This document shows, piece after piece, positions 6,881-15,320 of a stretch of 15,362 nucleotides of DNA; position 1 is the first letter of the stretch, and each line of letters starts with the position of its first letter. The stretch covers positions 1 through 15,362 of the forward strand of contig CAJVPP010002309.1 of the NCBI GenBank assembly GCA_910592005.1, in the 5' to 3' direction. Both the position numbers and the translations under genes were made by a program. The DNA is from Funneliformis mosseae (Eukaryota > Glomeromycota > Glomeromycetes > Glomerales > Glomeraceae). A model generated the notes under the pieces. It was not told the origin of the DNA. It did not search any database and saw only the letters and a list, made by a program, of their open reading frames with translations.

Positions 6881-8402
6881 ATGCCGCTTCCAACTCGTGA
6901 ATTAGGTAAAACTGGAGTAAAAATTCCAATAATTGGTTTGGGATGCATGGTATGTAATTACTGTACGGTATATGATATAGCAATCATTCTTTTTTTTTGA
7001 TGTTGAATAATTGCAAATCCCTTTTTTTTTATTATTAAAAAAAAAAAAAAAAAATACAGGGAATGAGCGAATTTTATGGTCAAACTGATGAGAAAGAAAA
7101 CATCAATGTTTTGAACAAATCAATTGATTTAGGAAGTTACTTTTGGGATACTGCGGTAAAGTATATTAGATCTCCTTATTTCGAACGAACTACCGAAACA
7201 ATAATAATAATAATAATAATTTCCTTTTTATGCGTTTGAATTGTGATTTTTAGGATATGTATGGAACAGGTGCCAATGAGATACTTTTATCAAAAGTTCT
7301 TAAAGAACGTCGTAATGAAGTATTTCTTTGTACAAAATTCGGAATCGTTCGAGGTCCAAATAGTGAATTTATGGGTGTCAAAGGTGATCGCGAATATGTT
7401 CGTCAAGCTTGTGAAAAATCGTTGAAAAGGCTAGGGGTAGATTATATTGACCTTTATTATCAACATCGTGTAGATTCTCAAACGTTAGCATAAAAAATTA
7501 TTTCAATTTAAGCGTAAGAAAGATGTAACAAATTAAAAACATCTTTATTTTTTTATTAAAAAAAAGTCCCATTGAAGAAACCGTTGCCGCTATGGCCGAA
7601 CTTGTGAAAGAAGGCAAAGTGAAATATCTCGGACTCTCGGAATGTTCCGAGGAAATACTTCGACGCGCTTATAAAGTTCATCCAATAGCAGCCTTACAGG
7701 TAGGATATTGTAAATTTAAAAATTTAAAAAGGAGCGTTAATATTAAGTATTAATTACCAAAACCACCCATTTATAAGATGGAGTACAGTCCGTGGTCGCT
7801 TGATATTGAAAAGAATGGAGTTGTGGAAGCATGTCGTGAATTAGGTGTTACAATAGTCGCATATAGCCCAATTGGTCGCGGATTCTTAACCGGACAATAT
7901 AAATCAATTGATGATTTTGAACAAAATGATCGTAGAAGAAGGATGCCACGTTTCTTTGGTGATAATTTTAACAAGAATTTAGAAATCGTTGAGAAACTTC
8001 AAAAATTAGCAAGCAAGAAAGGTGTTAGCGCAAGTCAACTTTGTCTGGCTTGGGTTTTAGCTCAAGTATTTACACTTTTTATCTAATGACTATGATTTGA
8101 ATGTAAATTTCCTAGTTTGAATTTAAAGCAAATTAATTTTACTATTCAATTTTTCTTTAGGGAGAGGATATTGTTGTTATTCCTGGTACGAAGAAAATCA
8201 AATATTTAGAAGAAAACGTTGGCGCAGCTAATGTTCAACTTTCGCCCGAAGAATTATCTGAAATTCGCAAGATTATTGATTCTATTGAGATTGTTGGAAA
8301 TAGATATCCAGATGAAGTTATCAATGTAAGTAGTTTACATATTTATATAACAATATATGTATAATTATATGATAATAACTTTGAAATTTATTTTAGTCTT
8401 GA
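6881..8402 (+). CDS. Aldo/keto reductase (7 exons, 328 aa)
   Basis: NADPH-dependent reductase of the aldo/keto reductase superfamily, probably cytosolic, reducing aldehydes or ketones; the substrate is unknown. Exons: 6881-6949, 7060-7155, 7254-7483, 7567-7699, 7778-8065, 8161-8325, 8397-8402. All introns are GT-AG and 71-110 bp. The joined protein opens [20 protein letters not shown], as in AKR8/AKR13-type (YakC-like) enzymes. The catalytic tetrad is intact: D53 and Y58 (WDTADMYG), K83 (LCTKFG), H126 (YYQHRVD). [32 protein letters not shown] and the cofactor-binding VVIPGTKK follow. The length is usual for the family. The ATG at 6881 is preferred over an in-frame one at 6812, which is too close to the TATA box and adds a poly-Phe/Lys leader. 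The last exon is only TCT TGA; if the final intron is retained the protein instead gains 12 residues. Confidence 0.92.
7200..7220 (+). repeat. (AAT)7 microsatellite in intron 2
   Basis: Seven AAT units lie inside the 98-bp intron at 7156-7253 of the reductase gene, 33 bp before the acceptor. Likely length-polymorphic between strains. Confidence 0.85.
7484..7566 (+). other. Intron 3 of the reductase gene with atypical splice sites
   Basis: The donor is GTTAGC and the acceptor ends in AAAAAAAAG with no pyrimidine tract immediately before it. Splicing here restores one frame through [15 protein letters not shown], a contiguous conserved stretch of the family, and no other GT/AG pair nearby does so. 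The phase is 2. Confidence 0.8.
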
Positions 8403-8464
8403 AATTATTAAAATTGTATTAAATTATGAAAAAAAAATTAATTGTTCTTGAATTAATTTTTAAA

Positions 8465-8470
8465 AATAAA
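8465..8470 (+). terminator. Possible polyadenylation signal of the reductase gene
   Basis: AATAAA lies 63 bp beyond the stop codon, a reasonable place for a fungal signal, but such words are common in this sequence. Confidence 0.35.
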
Positions 8471-8877
8471 ATAATAATACGATTTAATGAAAAGTTTTTA
8501 CTTTGAATTCCTGAAAATGTCAAAATTTAGCTATTTTAATTAAAATTTCTTTGTGGAACAAATTTACCGGTATATTAAAAGCAATAAATTAAAACAAATG
8601 TAATAAATGTTTACAAGGGATAACTGTAAAAGAAAGCTTCACAATTCAATTCATCAACCCAAGAGAAAATATTTATATAAATGAATTAATAATAAAAATA
8701 AAACAAATATGTCCTATATAATATAATCAATAAATAAATATAATAAATGTATTAACTCTAATCTAATAGAATATAACGAACTACTATGACAAATCATAAA
8801 TAATAGGTTAAATCATATAACATATGTCACGTCCCACTTCATTAAACATTACTTCTTTTGATACACTATGCGACGCT

Positions 8878-8901
8878 ATGCTATGTGTTGAAACATAGCA
8901 T
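8878..8901. repeat. Perfect 9-bp hairpin
   Basis: ATGCTATGT (8878-8886) and ACATAGCAT (8893-8901) are exact complements around a 6-nt loop, GTTGAA. The preceding bases repeat CTATGCGACGCTATG. Outside any gene; function unknown. Confidence 0.6.
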
Positions 8902-9282
8902 GTGGTCTTGATTCCAACAATTATTTGATATATTAAGAGCGCATTTTTACTCGGTTATTGGACGACTTCAATTTTACTTGGTTATTTTTATTGATTCAAG
9001 AGAATTTTAAAAAGAATAGGTAACTTTTGTAATCGGATTTGTTGTAGATTTTCACTTTATAATTGAACCCAATTATTGGTAGCAAATTAAAGATTATTCA
9101 TTTATTTTTTTTAAAGAAATCTGTAATACAATAAAATATGTGGAACAAATATTTATGCAAAACCTCCATACATCCATAAGAATATTAATTTTAAAACGAT
9201 CGATAACCATGAAAAAACTAAATTTTTTTTTGAACTTTTGAAATAGAACAGTTTCCTTATTAAAAAAAAATGTGAGGAATGC

Positions 9283-9291
9283 ATGTCGCAT
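9283..9291 (+). repeat. Target-site duplication, left copy
   Basis: ATGTCGCAT, identical and in the same orientation as 10292-10300, directly abutting the terminal repeat of the element. Confidence 0.8.
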
Positions 9292-10291
9292 TGGGGTGTT
9301 CCATCAACTATGTAAATCAAAACTTTGTTAAGTATCATATAAAAATTTACTATTAGAGATTTTTTTAATTTCTGCCGGTTATACCGGTTAAATGGATCAA
9401 TTGGATTTTTTTGCCGGATATTTTAAAAATTGTAATACAAATTCGAAGTTTTTTGACTTTTAGTTTTTAATACCAATTACAGAGCTTATACAGTAATAAA
9501 GACAATTATATTATTTATTTTTTTAGAAAACAATTTTCAAATAATTGATCCGCTTTTATACTCTTTCTGCATCACCTAGAATTATATTATTCTTCAAATT
9601 TAAGTTACACAATGGTTGATTTTTACTTTGCTCCCGGACCTTTTTAATACTGGATTTGTTAATATTTTCAAATGAATTATAGCCAATAGAAAGCATTCTT
9701 TAGTTTTATTTCTTCCATCCCATTTAAGATTTCATTAATTTTTTGTTTTTTGTCATTTTTATTCGCTTCTAATTTTTGAGCTTGTATTTCACGAGCTTTT
9801 TTTAATTGACGGAATTGACGGGCACGGCTTGAAATTCTTCCCATTAATTAATCCGGAATCTGTAAAATTCAATTTCACATAATTTTAGTAGCCTTTATGT
9901 AAGTGATAAAGTTCAAATGCATAGATAGCGAACTTAGGAACAATGTGAAACTATGTTTTTTTGAAGAAGATTAAAAAAGCGAAACTTTTCCTATAGAGGA
10001 ATTGTTCAGACATAGTTATTTTGTTATGTTTGAAATATGAATAGCTTTTTTTAAAAAAAAAGCAGCTAGTTGCATGAAAGAGACGGTTATTTAGAATACA
10101 TTTGCGAAATTTGGAAAGAAATTAATAAGAAGTAGTCAAAGAAATAGAAGTTTAAAAATGTATTAGTTTTAATAGGAAATTTATTATAAGCAAATTAAAA
10201 ACTATTTTAAATTATAGTTTAATACGAAAAATCTCTAATAGTAAATTTTTATATGATATGTTTTGTTTTACACAGTTGATGGAACATCCCA
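9292..10291. mobile_element. Mutator-like element, 1000 bp, non-autonomous, with 9-bp target duplication
   Basis: Both ends begin TGGGRTGTTCCATCAACT (R is G on the left, A on the right). The inverted similarity continues about 75 bp inward, ending in a shared block from ATCATATAAAAATTTACTAT to TAGAGATTTTT (left about 9292-9366, right about 10226-10291). Immediately outside, ATGTCGCAT occurs in direct orientation on both sides (9283-9291 and 10292-10300), a perfect 9-bp duplication. Long inverted repeats plus a 9-bp duplication are the established signature of Mutator-like elements. No MULE transposase is present; the only coding sequence is the broken SRARQ ORF at 9556-9844. The left repeat has about 8 extra bases, so the arms have diverged and the insertion is not very recent. 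Confidence 0.8.
9556..9844 (-). pseudogene. Frameshifted SRARQ-motif ORF inside the Mutator-like element
   Basis: Read on the minus strand from an ATG at 9844, a 55-residue frame (stop 9677-9679) starts MGRISSRARQFRQLKKAREI and continues lysine-rich. In another frame a 46-residue segment (9556-9696, containing SFENINKSSIKKVREQ and ending GDAERV) overlaps its end. Together they look like one protein of about 95 residues broken by a single-base indel near 9690. The first part is the paralogue of the ORF at 4946-5215. I do not recognise the family; a basic N-terminal DNA-binding region of a transposon protein or a captured host exon are both possible. Codon composition is richer in G and C than the flanking element. 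Confidence 0.45.
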
Positions 10292-10300
10292 ATGTCGCAT
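10292..10300 (+). repeat. Target-site duplication, right copy
   Basis: ATGTCGCAT, identical to 9283-9291, directly abutting the right terminal repeat. The identity over nine bases argues that the element boundaries are correct. Confidence 0.8.
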
Positions 10301-10301
10301 T

Positions 10302-11090
10302 AAGCTATTTCCCTATGTTAAAAAATAGGAACTTGATGACCGCAGAATAATAAATCTTCATCAGATAATTATATGATACTAGGGGATTATTTCAATTATA
10401 ATATTTAATTAATGATTGATGAACCTTAACAAAATATTAAATCCATGTTTGTCGCCCAACTTGATTAATTAAAGTCTAAGGTCAGAATATTTCTACGAAT
10501 CGTCGGATATAGAACGGTTTTTAGCATTTTTTTGCACAATATAATGATTCGTGCATGAACTTTTGCATGTTGTTCAGTGACAAAATTTGCTCCCTATCGA
10601 TTTACACGAACTCCTTTTGTATTAAAGATTTTAATTCAAAAGTATTAATTGAAGACATTCCATAAACTTATTAATTTTGTTCAAAATATCGTGAAGAAAA
10701 ATTTTCAATAAACAAATAATTAAAATGTGTTGATAACGGATGGAATTCTCTACTAATTCATCAAACGATGGTATTGTTATAATTCCAAAAAAAAAAAAAT
10801 TACTTTCAAATATTAAATAATTTCTGTTCGAAATCATTACACACAATTCCCATAATATAAATGTTCCAAAATATAAATGGCGAATTATACAAATAATAAT
10901 AGAACATTTTATTTTATAAAAACTTCGAAAATAGTTTTTTGAAAAATTTGGTTATATTGTTGATTTCAGTAAACACACCGCTTTTTTGTGATATTTTGTG
11001 TAAATAAAAATTTATAAAATTTATTTATTTTATTTTAATTTATATAAAGTTTTTTTTAGCTACAACACCCGTGTATTTGATGTTACAAAT
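10302..11090. other. Intergenic stretch between the Mutator-like element and the GC island
   Basis: No gene can be firmly supported. The minus strand at 10631-10790 has an open stretch with protein-like composition (TIPSFDELVENSIRYQ, then hydrophobic/charged residues) ahead of a stop at 10631; it is preceded by a 12-13 base homopolymer and matches no family I know. Minus-strand sequence at 10480-10620 is also less AT-rich. These could be fragments of one decayed gene. Confidence 0.35.
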
Positions 11091-11119
11091 TTATCTTAGA
11101 CCCCGGGTTTAGGTTATAT

Positions 11120-11420
11120 CTAGACCCATGTATAAATAAAGTACTTGTCACGTGATATGTACAGCCCTGAACCATCTTCCACTAAAAATTCTACCCCCAC
11201 GTGATCATAGAAATATTTGCCACCACGCGTCACACCCTTCACGTTTTCCATTTTCATAAGTATTCTGTGAAGAGAATTTTTTTTTTCGGGATGCGAAATC
11301 ATATTCGTCACCTTTTATATGTCACATAGTTAATTTCTTAATGCCGTAATGCCGGCCAAATGTCACGTGGGGTAGAATTTTTGGTGGTGATACGGAGGTA
11401 AATAGCCTGAGCACGGGGTG
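11120..11420. repeat. Higher-GC island with inverted repeat and three CACGTG sites
   Basis: The block near 11174-11206 (containing AAAAATTCTACCCCCACGTG) recurs inverted at about 11360-11392 with few differences. CACGTG palindromes sit at 11149-11154, 11198-11203 and 11364-11369, two of them within the arms, and a TATAAATA at 11131-11138. The minus-strand frame 11120-11311 crosses the left arm and is not convincing as a gene. The block may be an old MITE-like element or a regulatory region of a gene since lost. Confidence 0.5.
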
Positions 11421-12980
11421 CCAAAATTAAATTTTCTTTTAAAAGAAAAAATAATTAATTTTTAATAATTATAATTTGATTTATTAAAATAAAAAATATT
11501 CAGTTACTTTTTAATTCATTAAATATTGGAGCATTAGGAGCTTTAGTAACTGATCTATACTTATATATTATTTATTAATTACAGGAGTCTAGTATTTATA
11601 TATTATCTAATCCTTCTATTGTTTCAAAACAAAAATCGAGTATAATTAACAAATACAAATTTTGTATAAATATTTTATTTTAATAACTATTAATTTGTAG
11701 TTATTAATATTTTTATCCAACATTATTAGAACTATTTTGAGTATGCTATCTTTTAATTATTTTAATAAAGTTTTCTTAAGATCTAAATTTATTCTAATAT
11801 ATCACAATTTAATTTTTTAAAAATTTTTAGTATTCAATTGTCAAATAAAACTATCTTTTTAAGCATTTTATTTTTATGTAATTATTAAAATTATGTTTTA
11901 AACTTTTTAGTTTATTATTATATATTTCAAACAATAATACATTATATTAATCATTTTTTATAACTATAAAATATTTTCTATTTGAATTCAAAAGTCAAAT
12001 ATAAACTAAATTTAAAACTTTATTATATAATATCATTATTAATTTAATTTTTTTTATTGATTAAATATATAACTTTCAAATTTTTAAATATAAACTAAAA
12101 GGTTTGCTAATTACCATTACTTATAATTAGTACTAATATCACAAATTTCCTTTTTAAATATTTGTAAAACCTTATTTAAATTGTTGCCAAAATCAAAATT
12201 ACCTTTTTGAAATTGTATAATATTATCTAACATTCAAAAAAGGCATTTTAGCCATAATTATAAATTTTGATTAAAATTAAGAATATGATAAATAACATGT
12301 GATAAATATGATTTTATACTCAAAAAAATTCTGTCTTCAGAATATATAATAAATGAAATGTGAAAGATGTAATACAAAGTGACAAATTATCTATATATTT
12401 AAAAATATTAACAGTCACGAGGTATTATGTTTAGATTACCTTATATAAATTAATCATAGAATTGTAAAATATTATACAAATCTAAGAAAACAATTTTATA
12501 TTTCAGTAAAATTTGAGTTCGAATCTTAAAATCAATTACACAAGTTTCTCTTTTCAGATATTTATATAATAACACATGATTTATAAGAAATTATATTTCT
12601 ATAATAAAACTATCTATAGGTTTGTTTAATTTGATTGATATATTCATTAATGCATATTATGATTTACCAATTACAATTTATAATTTAATATACAAAATTG
12701 AACAGAGTTATGCATAGATTGATAGTATAGTATATTCTAAAATATTTAAAAAATAAGAAATAGAAAATATGCTTCTTTTAATAACTATTTAGAAATTTCT
12801 TTATGAAATTAAAAGTGATTCCAAAAAAAACAGTGATTTTAAAAAAGAAACTGAAGTTAATGATTTAATTACCTTTATTTACTTTTACTTTCAAAAATAA
12901 AATATCCTAATATTTATTTATATAATATTTTAAAGTCTTCTTATTAATAATATAAATTTTTACTAATTTATAATAATAAA
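11421..12980. other. Extreme AT-rich stretch, probably decayed repeat DNA
   Basis: G and C become very rare from about 11430 onwards, more than elsewhere in the window, with no open frame above background. Since the adjoining 12981-14640 is a mutated transposon, this stretch is probably decayed in the same way. Only the short trace at 12353-12450 resembles former coding sequence. Confidence 0.5.
12353..12450 (+). pseudogene. Trace of a decayed coding sequence with CxxC motif
   Basis: From an ATG at 12353 the frame reads MKCERCNTK, a TGA at 12380 (as from a Trp codon), then QIIYIFKNINSHEVLCLDYL before another stop. The CxxC start and the single TGA interruption resemble the damage seen in the transposase relic. 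Too short to assign to a family. Confidence 0.25.
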
Positions 12981-13911
12981 CATTTTAAAAAAATATTACA
13001 AAAATTATTTAAACATTTAAAATTTTAGTTAATTTAATTTCTAATTATAAAAATTTTTAAACTAAAAGACAAAAAAATAAGCTCTAATAGAATTATAATA
13101 TGCAGTATTTTTACATAAAATTGAAGATAAAAATAATATTTTTAAAATATGTTCACGATTTGATATTGCAAAAGGAACTGTAATTTTATATAAAAAGAGT
13201 AATCAAAGTAATAATTTCAAAAAAATCATTATTTGTTCAATGGCCAAAAGAAGAATAGCAAAAATTAGTTCATAAAGAATTTCAATTAATTGGATTTAAA
13301 ATGTAATTAGTGCTATTAATAATACTCATTTAATTTTAAATGATAAACTTTTTAATTCCTCAAAATTATATTTTAATCAAAAAAATGTTACTCAATTCAA
13401 TGTCAAAGAATAGTAGATTTTTATAGAATTTTTATTAGTTATAATATAAGTTGATCATGTTTAATACATAATATAAAAGTTTATAAAAATTCAAATTTTT
13501 ATAAAAAAAAAAATAAATTAATTATCAATAATGATTTTTTACTTAAAGATTTTGCATATCTAATTTCACTATTTTTAATAATTCCTTTTTATTTATCATC
13601 AAATCTACAACAAAAAAATTTAATTTAATACATCAAAATATAGGATTATAGTAAAAAATACTTTTGAAAGATTAAAATTAAAATTTGTTTTTTTAAAAGG
13701 ATATTTTGTTAAAAAGTTAAATATTTAATTCTTTTTGCTAATTGTGCTATAATTCTTTATAATTTTTTGGAACTTAATAAAGATATTTAAAATTTAAATT
13801 TTAGATGATGAAAATCAAGAAAATAATAATTTTAAATATAATGAATTAAAAATAGCAGGTCAATACAAAAGAAATAATATAATGTTTAATAATGAACTTT
13901 ATTATGAATAA
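12981..13911 (+). pseudogene. Decayed PIF/Harbinger-type DDE transposase (HARBI1-like)
   Basis: No frame is open, but reading across frames gives successive pieces of a HARBI1/DDE_Tnp_4 transposase: SRFDIAKGTVILY (13156-13196), FVQWPKEE (13232-13255), NVISAINNTHLILND (13300-13344, family pattern GAIDGTH), IQCQRIVDF (13395-13421), KDFAYL (13545-13562, family GDSAYP), IVKNTFERLK (13648-13677, family VENxFGRLK), CAIILYNFLELNKDI (13744-13788) and AGQYKRNNIM before the stop at 13909-13911. Of the catalytic triad the first Asp is Asn (13318-13320), the second Asp survives (13548-13550) and the Glu is Lys (13654-13656). Expected Trp codons are TGA or TAA. Almost every inferred change is G to A or C to T. 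At least three small frame shifts are present. It is certainly inactive; the exact 5' limit is uncertain. Confidence 0.75.
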
Positions 13912-13919
13912 AACTTTTA

Positions 13920-14640
13920 TTATTTATTATTATATTTATATTCCATTTCTTTTAATTGACTTTCATATTCTAATTAAACTTTAAGTTTTCAATCTCTGTT
14001 TGTACTTTTAAATTTTAATTTTTAATTTATTCTTTTTAATTACTAATTCTTGATCAACCCTTTTCTTTTTAAAATTAATTTTTTTTCTTGTAATTTATAC
14101 TTCTTTTCCTACATTTTTTCTCATATCAAACTTATTGTTAAAATAGAATTTCCAATAGAGTTAGTTAAAGTTTTAGGTCTTTTATTTTTAGATTTAATAA
14201 CATTTTTCTTATTTCATAAATTCAATATCAATTATTAATCCATCAGATATAAAACTTGAGTTTATTATTTCACATATTCCTAAAATCTTATCCAATTACT
14301 TATACCATTTCTAGACTATTTTTATAGCTCTAGTTTAATTTTTTTTTAGCTTAATTTTATCATATTAATACATTAATCCTCCTATTTTATTTTTTATTTG
14401 TATACTAGAAAATTTCAAAAGAATTTTAGCTGAAACTGAATTATAAAACTTACTTTTATTGCTAGACTATTATTTTAAATATATGTAATAATTTTATCAT
14501 CAACCCATTTAGATGATTTTTCTTCAATATTTTCTACTGATGCTTTTCACTTTTTATTATCTTATGATTTTATTTTTGATGAACTAGCATTATTATTACT
14601 ATTAAACCTGTTCTTAAATAAATAAAATGATGTGTTAAAT
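13920..14640 (-). pseudogene. Decayed Myb/SANT-like partner protein of the Harbinger element
   Basis: PIF/Harbinger transposons usually carry a second gene for a Myb/SANT-like DNA-binding protein. On the minus strand, tail to tail with the transposase relic (8 bp between stops), pieces of such a protein are visible. A serine/asparagine-rich N-terminal part (SNNNASSSKIKS) leads to SVENIEEKSSKWVDDKIITYI around 14485-14545, resembling the start of a trihelix/SANT fold. A lysine-rich middle follows, then a charged helical end LEYESQLKEMEYKYNNK with a stop at 13920-13922. Several stops sit where CAA, CGA or TGG codons would fit. The plus-strand frame at 14050-14238 is its shadow. The family call rests on short segments plus context; the start is not defined. 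Confidence 0.45.
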
Positions 14641-14764
14641 ATACATTTTAAAAGAAAGAGAAAGAGTAAAAGAGAGAAAGTAAATAATTTATAAAATAAT
14701 ATTTTCATATTAGATTAATTTTGAATTTCAAAAGTTGAAGAGATTGAAGAAATTAAGAAATTTT

Positions 14765-14990
14765 TAGATTTATCATATTATAATAAATCTAATGGTAATA
14801 TTTTTATACTTTTAAAATTAATAAATATTAATTTTAAAATTTTTTAATTTTTAAAAATAATTTATTATCAAATAATTATAAAAATAAAAAAATTAGATTC
14901 ATCATATTAATATCTATTAAATGATAGTATTTTTATATTTTTAAGATTAATAGATAGTAAGATATATTAGTTTAAAATTTTAAAATAATT
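14765..14990. repeat. Two diverged direct repeats of about 129 bp
   Basis: A segment starting TAGATTTATCATATTA at 14765 recurs as TAGATTCATCATATTA at 14894, and the following 80 or so bases are also alignable (ATTTTTATA, TTAATAxAT, TTTAAAATTTT). The copies differ at many positions and lie outside the Harbinger relic on its right. Confidence 0.6.
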
Positions 14991-15073
14991 AAAAATGATT
15001 ATAATTAATAAATAAAATTACCTACAAATTTGCAGGCAAAATAATTAAGAGATAATTATCCTGGTTAGAGTTC

Positions 15074-15320
15074 TAAATGAGTCAAGTCGAGTCAAATTTA
15101 AAGATCAACTCTATTCAACTCATTTTTTTGCGTCGAGTCAAGTCAAATTTATTTTATAAAATCTTTTAACTTAACTTAATTCGAGTTATATAAATTTTAA
15201 ACGTAACTTAATTTGACTCAACTCGAGTTTAACTTAACTTAATTTTGACTTGAATTTATTTGAGTTGAGTCAAGTTCAAATCAAATTTCAAGTCAAATTT
15301 AAATTAACTTATAAATATTT
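15074..15320. repeat. GAGTCAA / TTGACTC repeat cluster
   Basis: Variants of GAGTCAAGTCGAGTCAA and AGTCAAATTT are scattered in both orientations: forward near 15077-15100 and 15134-15152, inverted near 15208-15228 (with AACTCGAGTT), and forward again near 15260-15300. The left and right groups are roughly inverted copies, so the region could fold on itself. No coding frame. The repeat continues to near the window edge. Confidence 0.6.

Larger units (their letters stand above)
8403..9282. other. Intergenic stretch after the reductase gene
   Basis: AT-rich, without a credible coding frame. It holds an AATAAA at 8465-8470, 63 bp after the stop, as a possible polyadenylation signal. A perfect 9-bp hairpin ATGCTATGT / ACATAGCAT with loop GTTGAA lies at 8878-8901. 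The minus-strand frames near 9094-9338 run across the edge of the transposable element and are not genes. Confidence 0.5.

Noticed and set aside
7771..7974. 67-codon minus-strand frame
   Set aside because: It is antisense to exon 5 of the reductase, whose protein is strongly conserved.
9094..9338. Two overlapping minus-strand frames
   Set aside because: They cross the left boundary and target duplication of the Mutator-like element and have no protein-like features.
12480..12545. tRNA-like GTTCGAATC word near 12518
   Set aside because: No acceptor stem, D-arm or anticodon arm can be folded around it in this AT-rich context.
14050..14238. 62-codon plus-strand frame
   Set aside because: Phe/Leu-rich shadow opposite the lysine-rich part of the decayed SANT-like protein.
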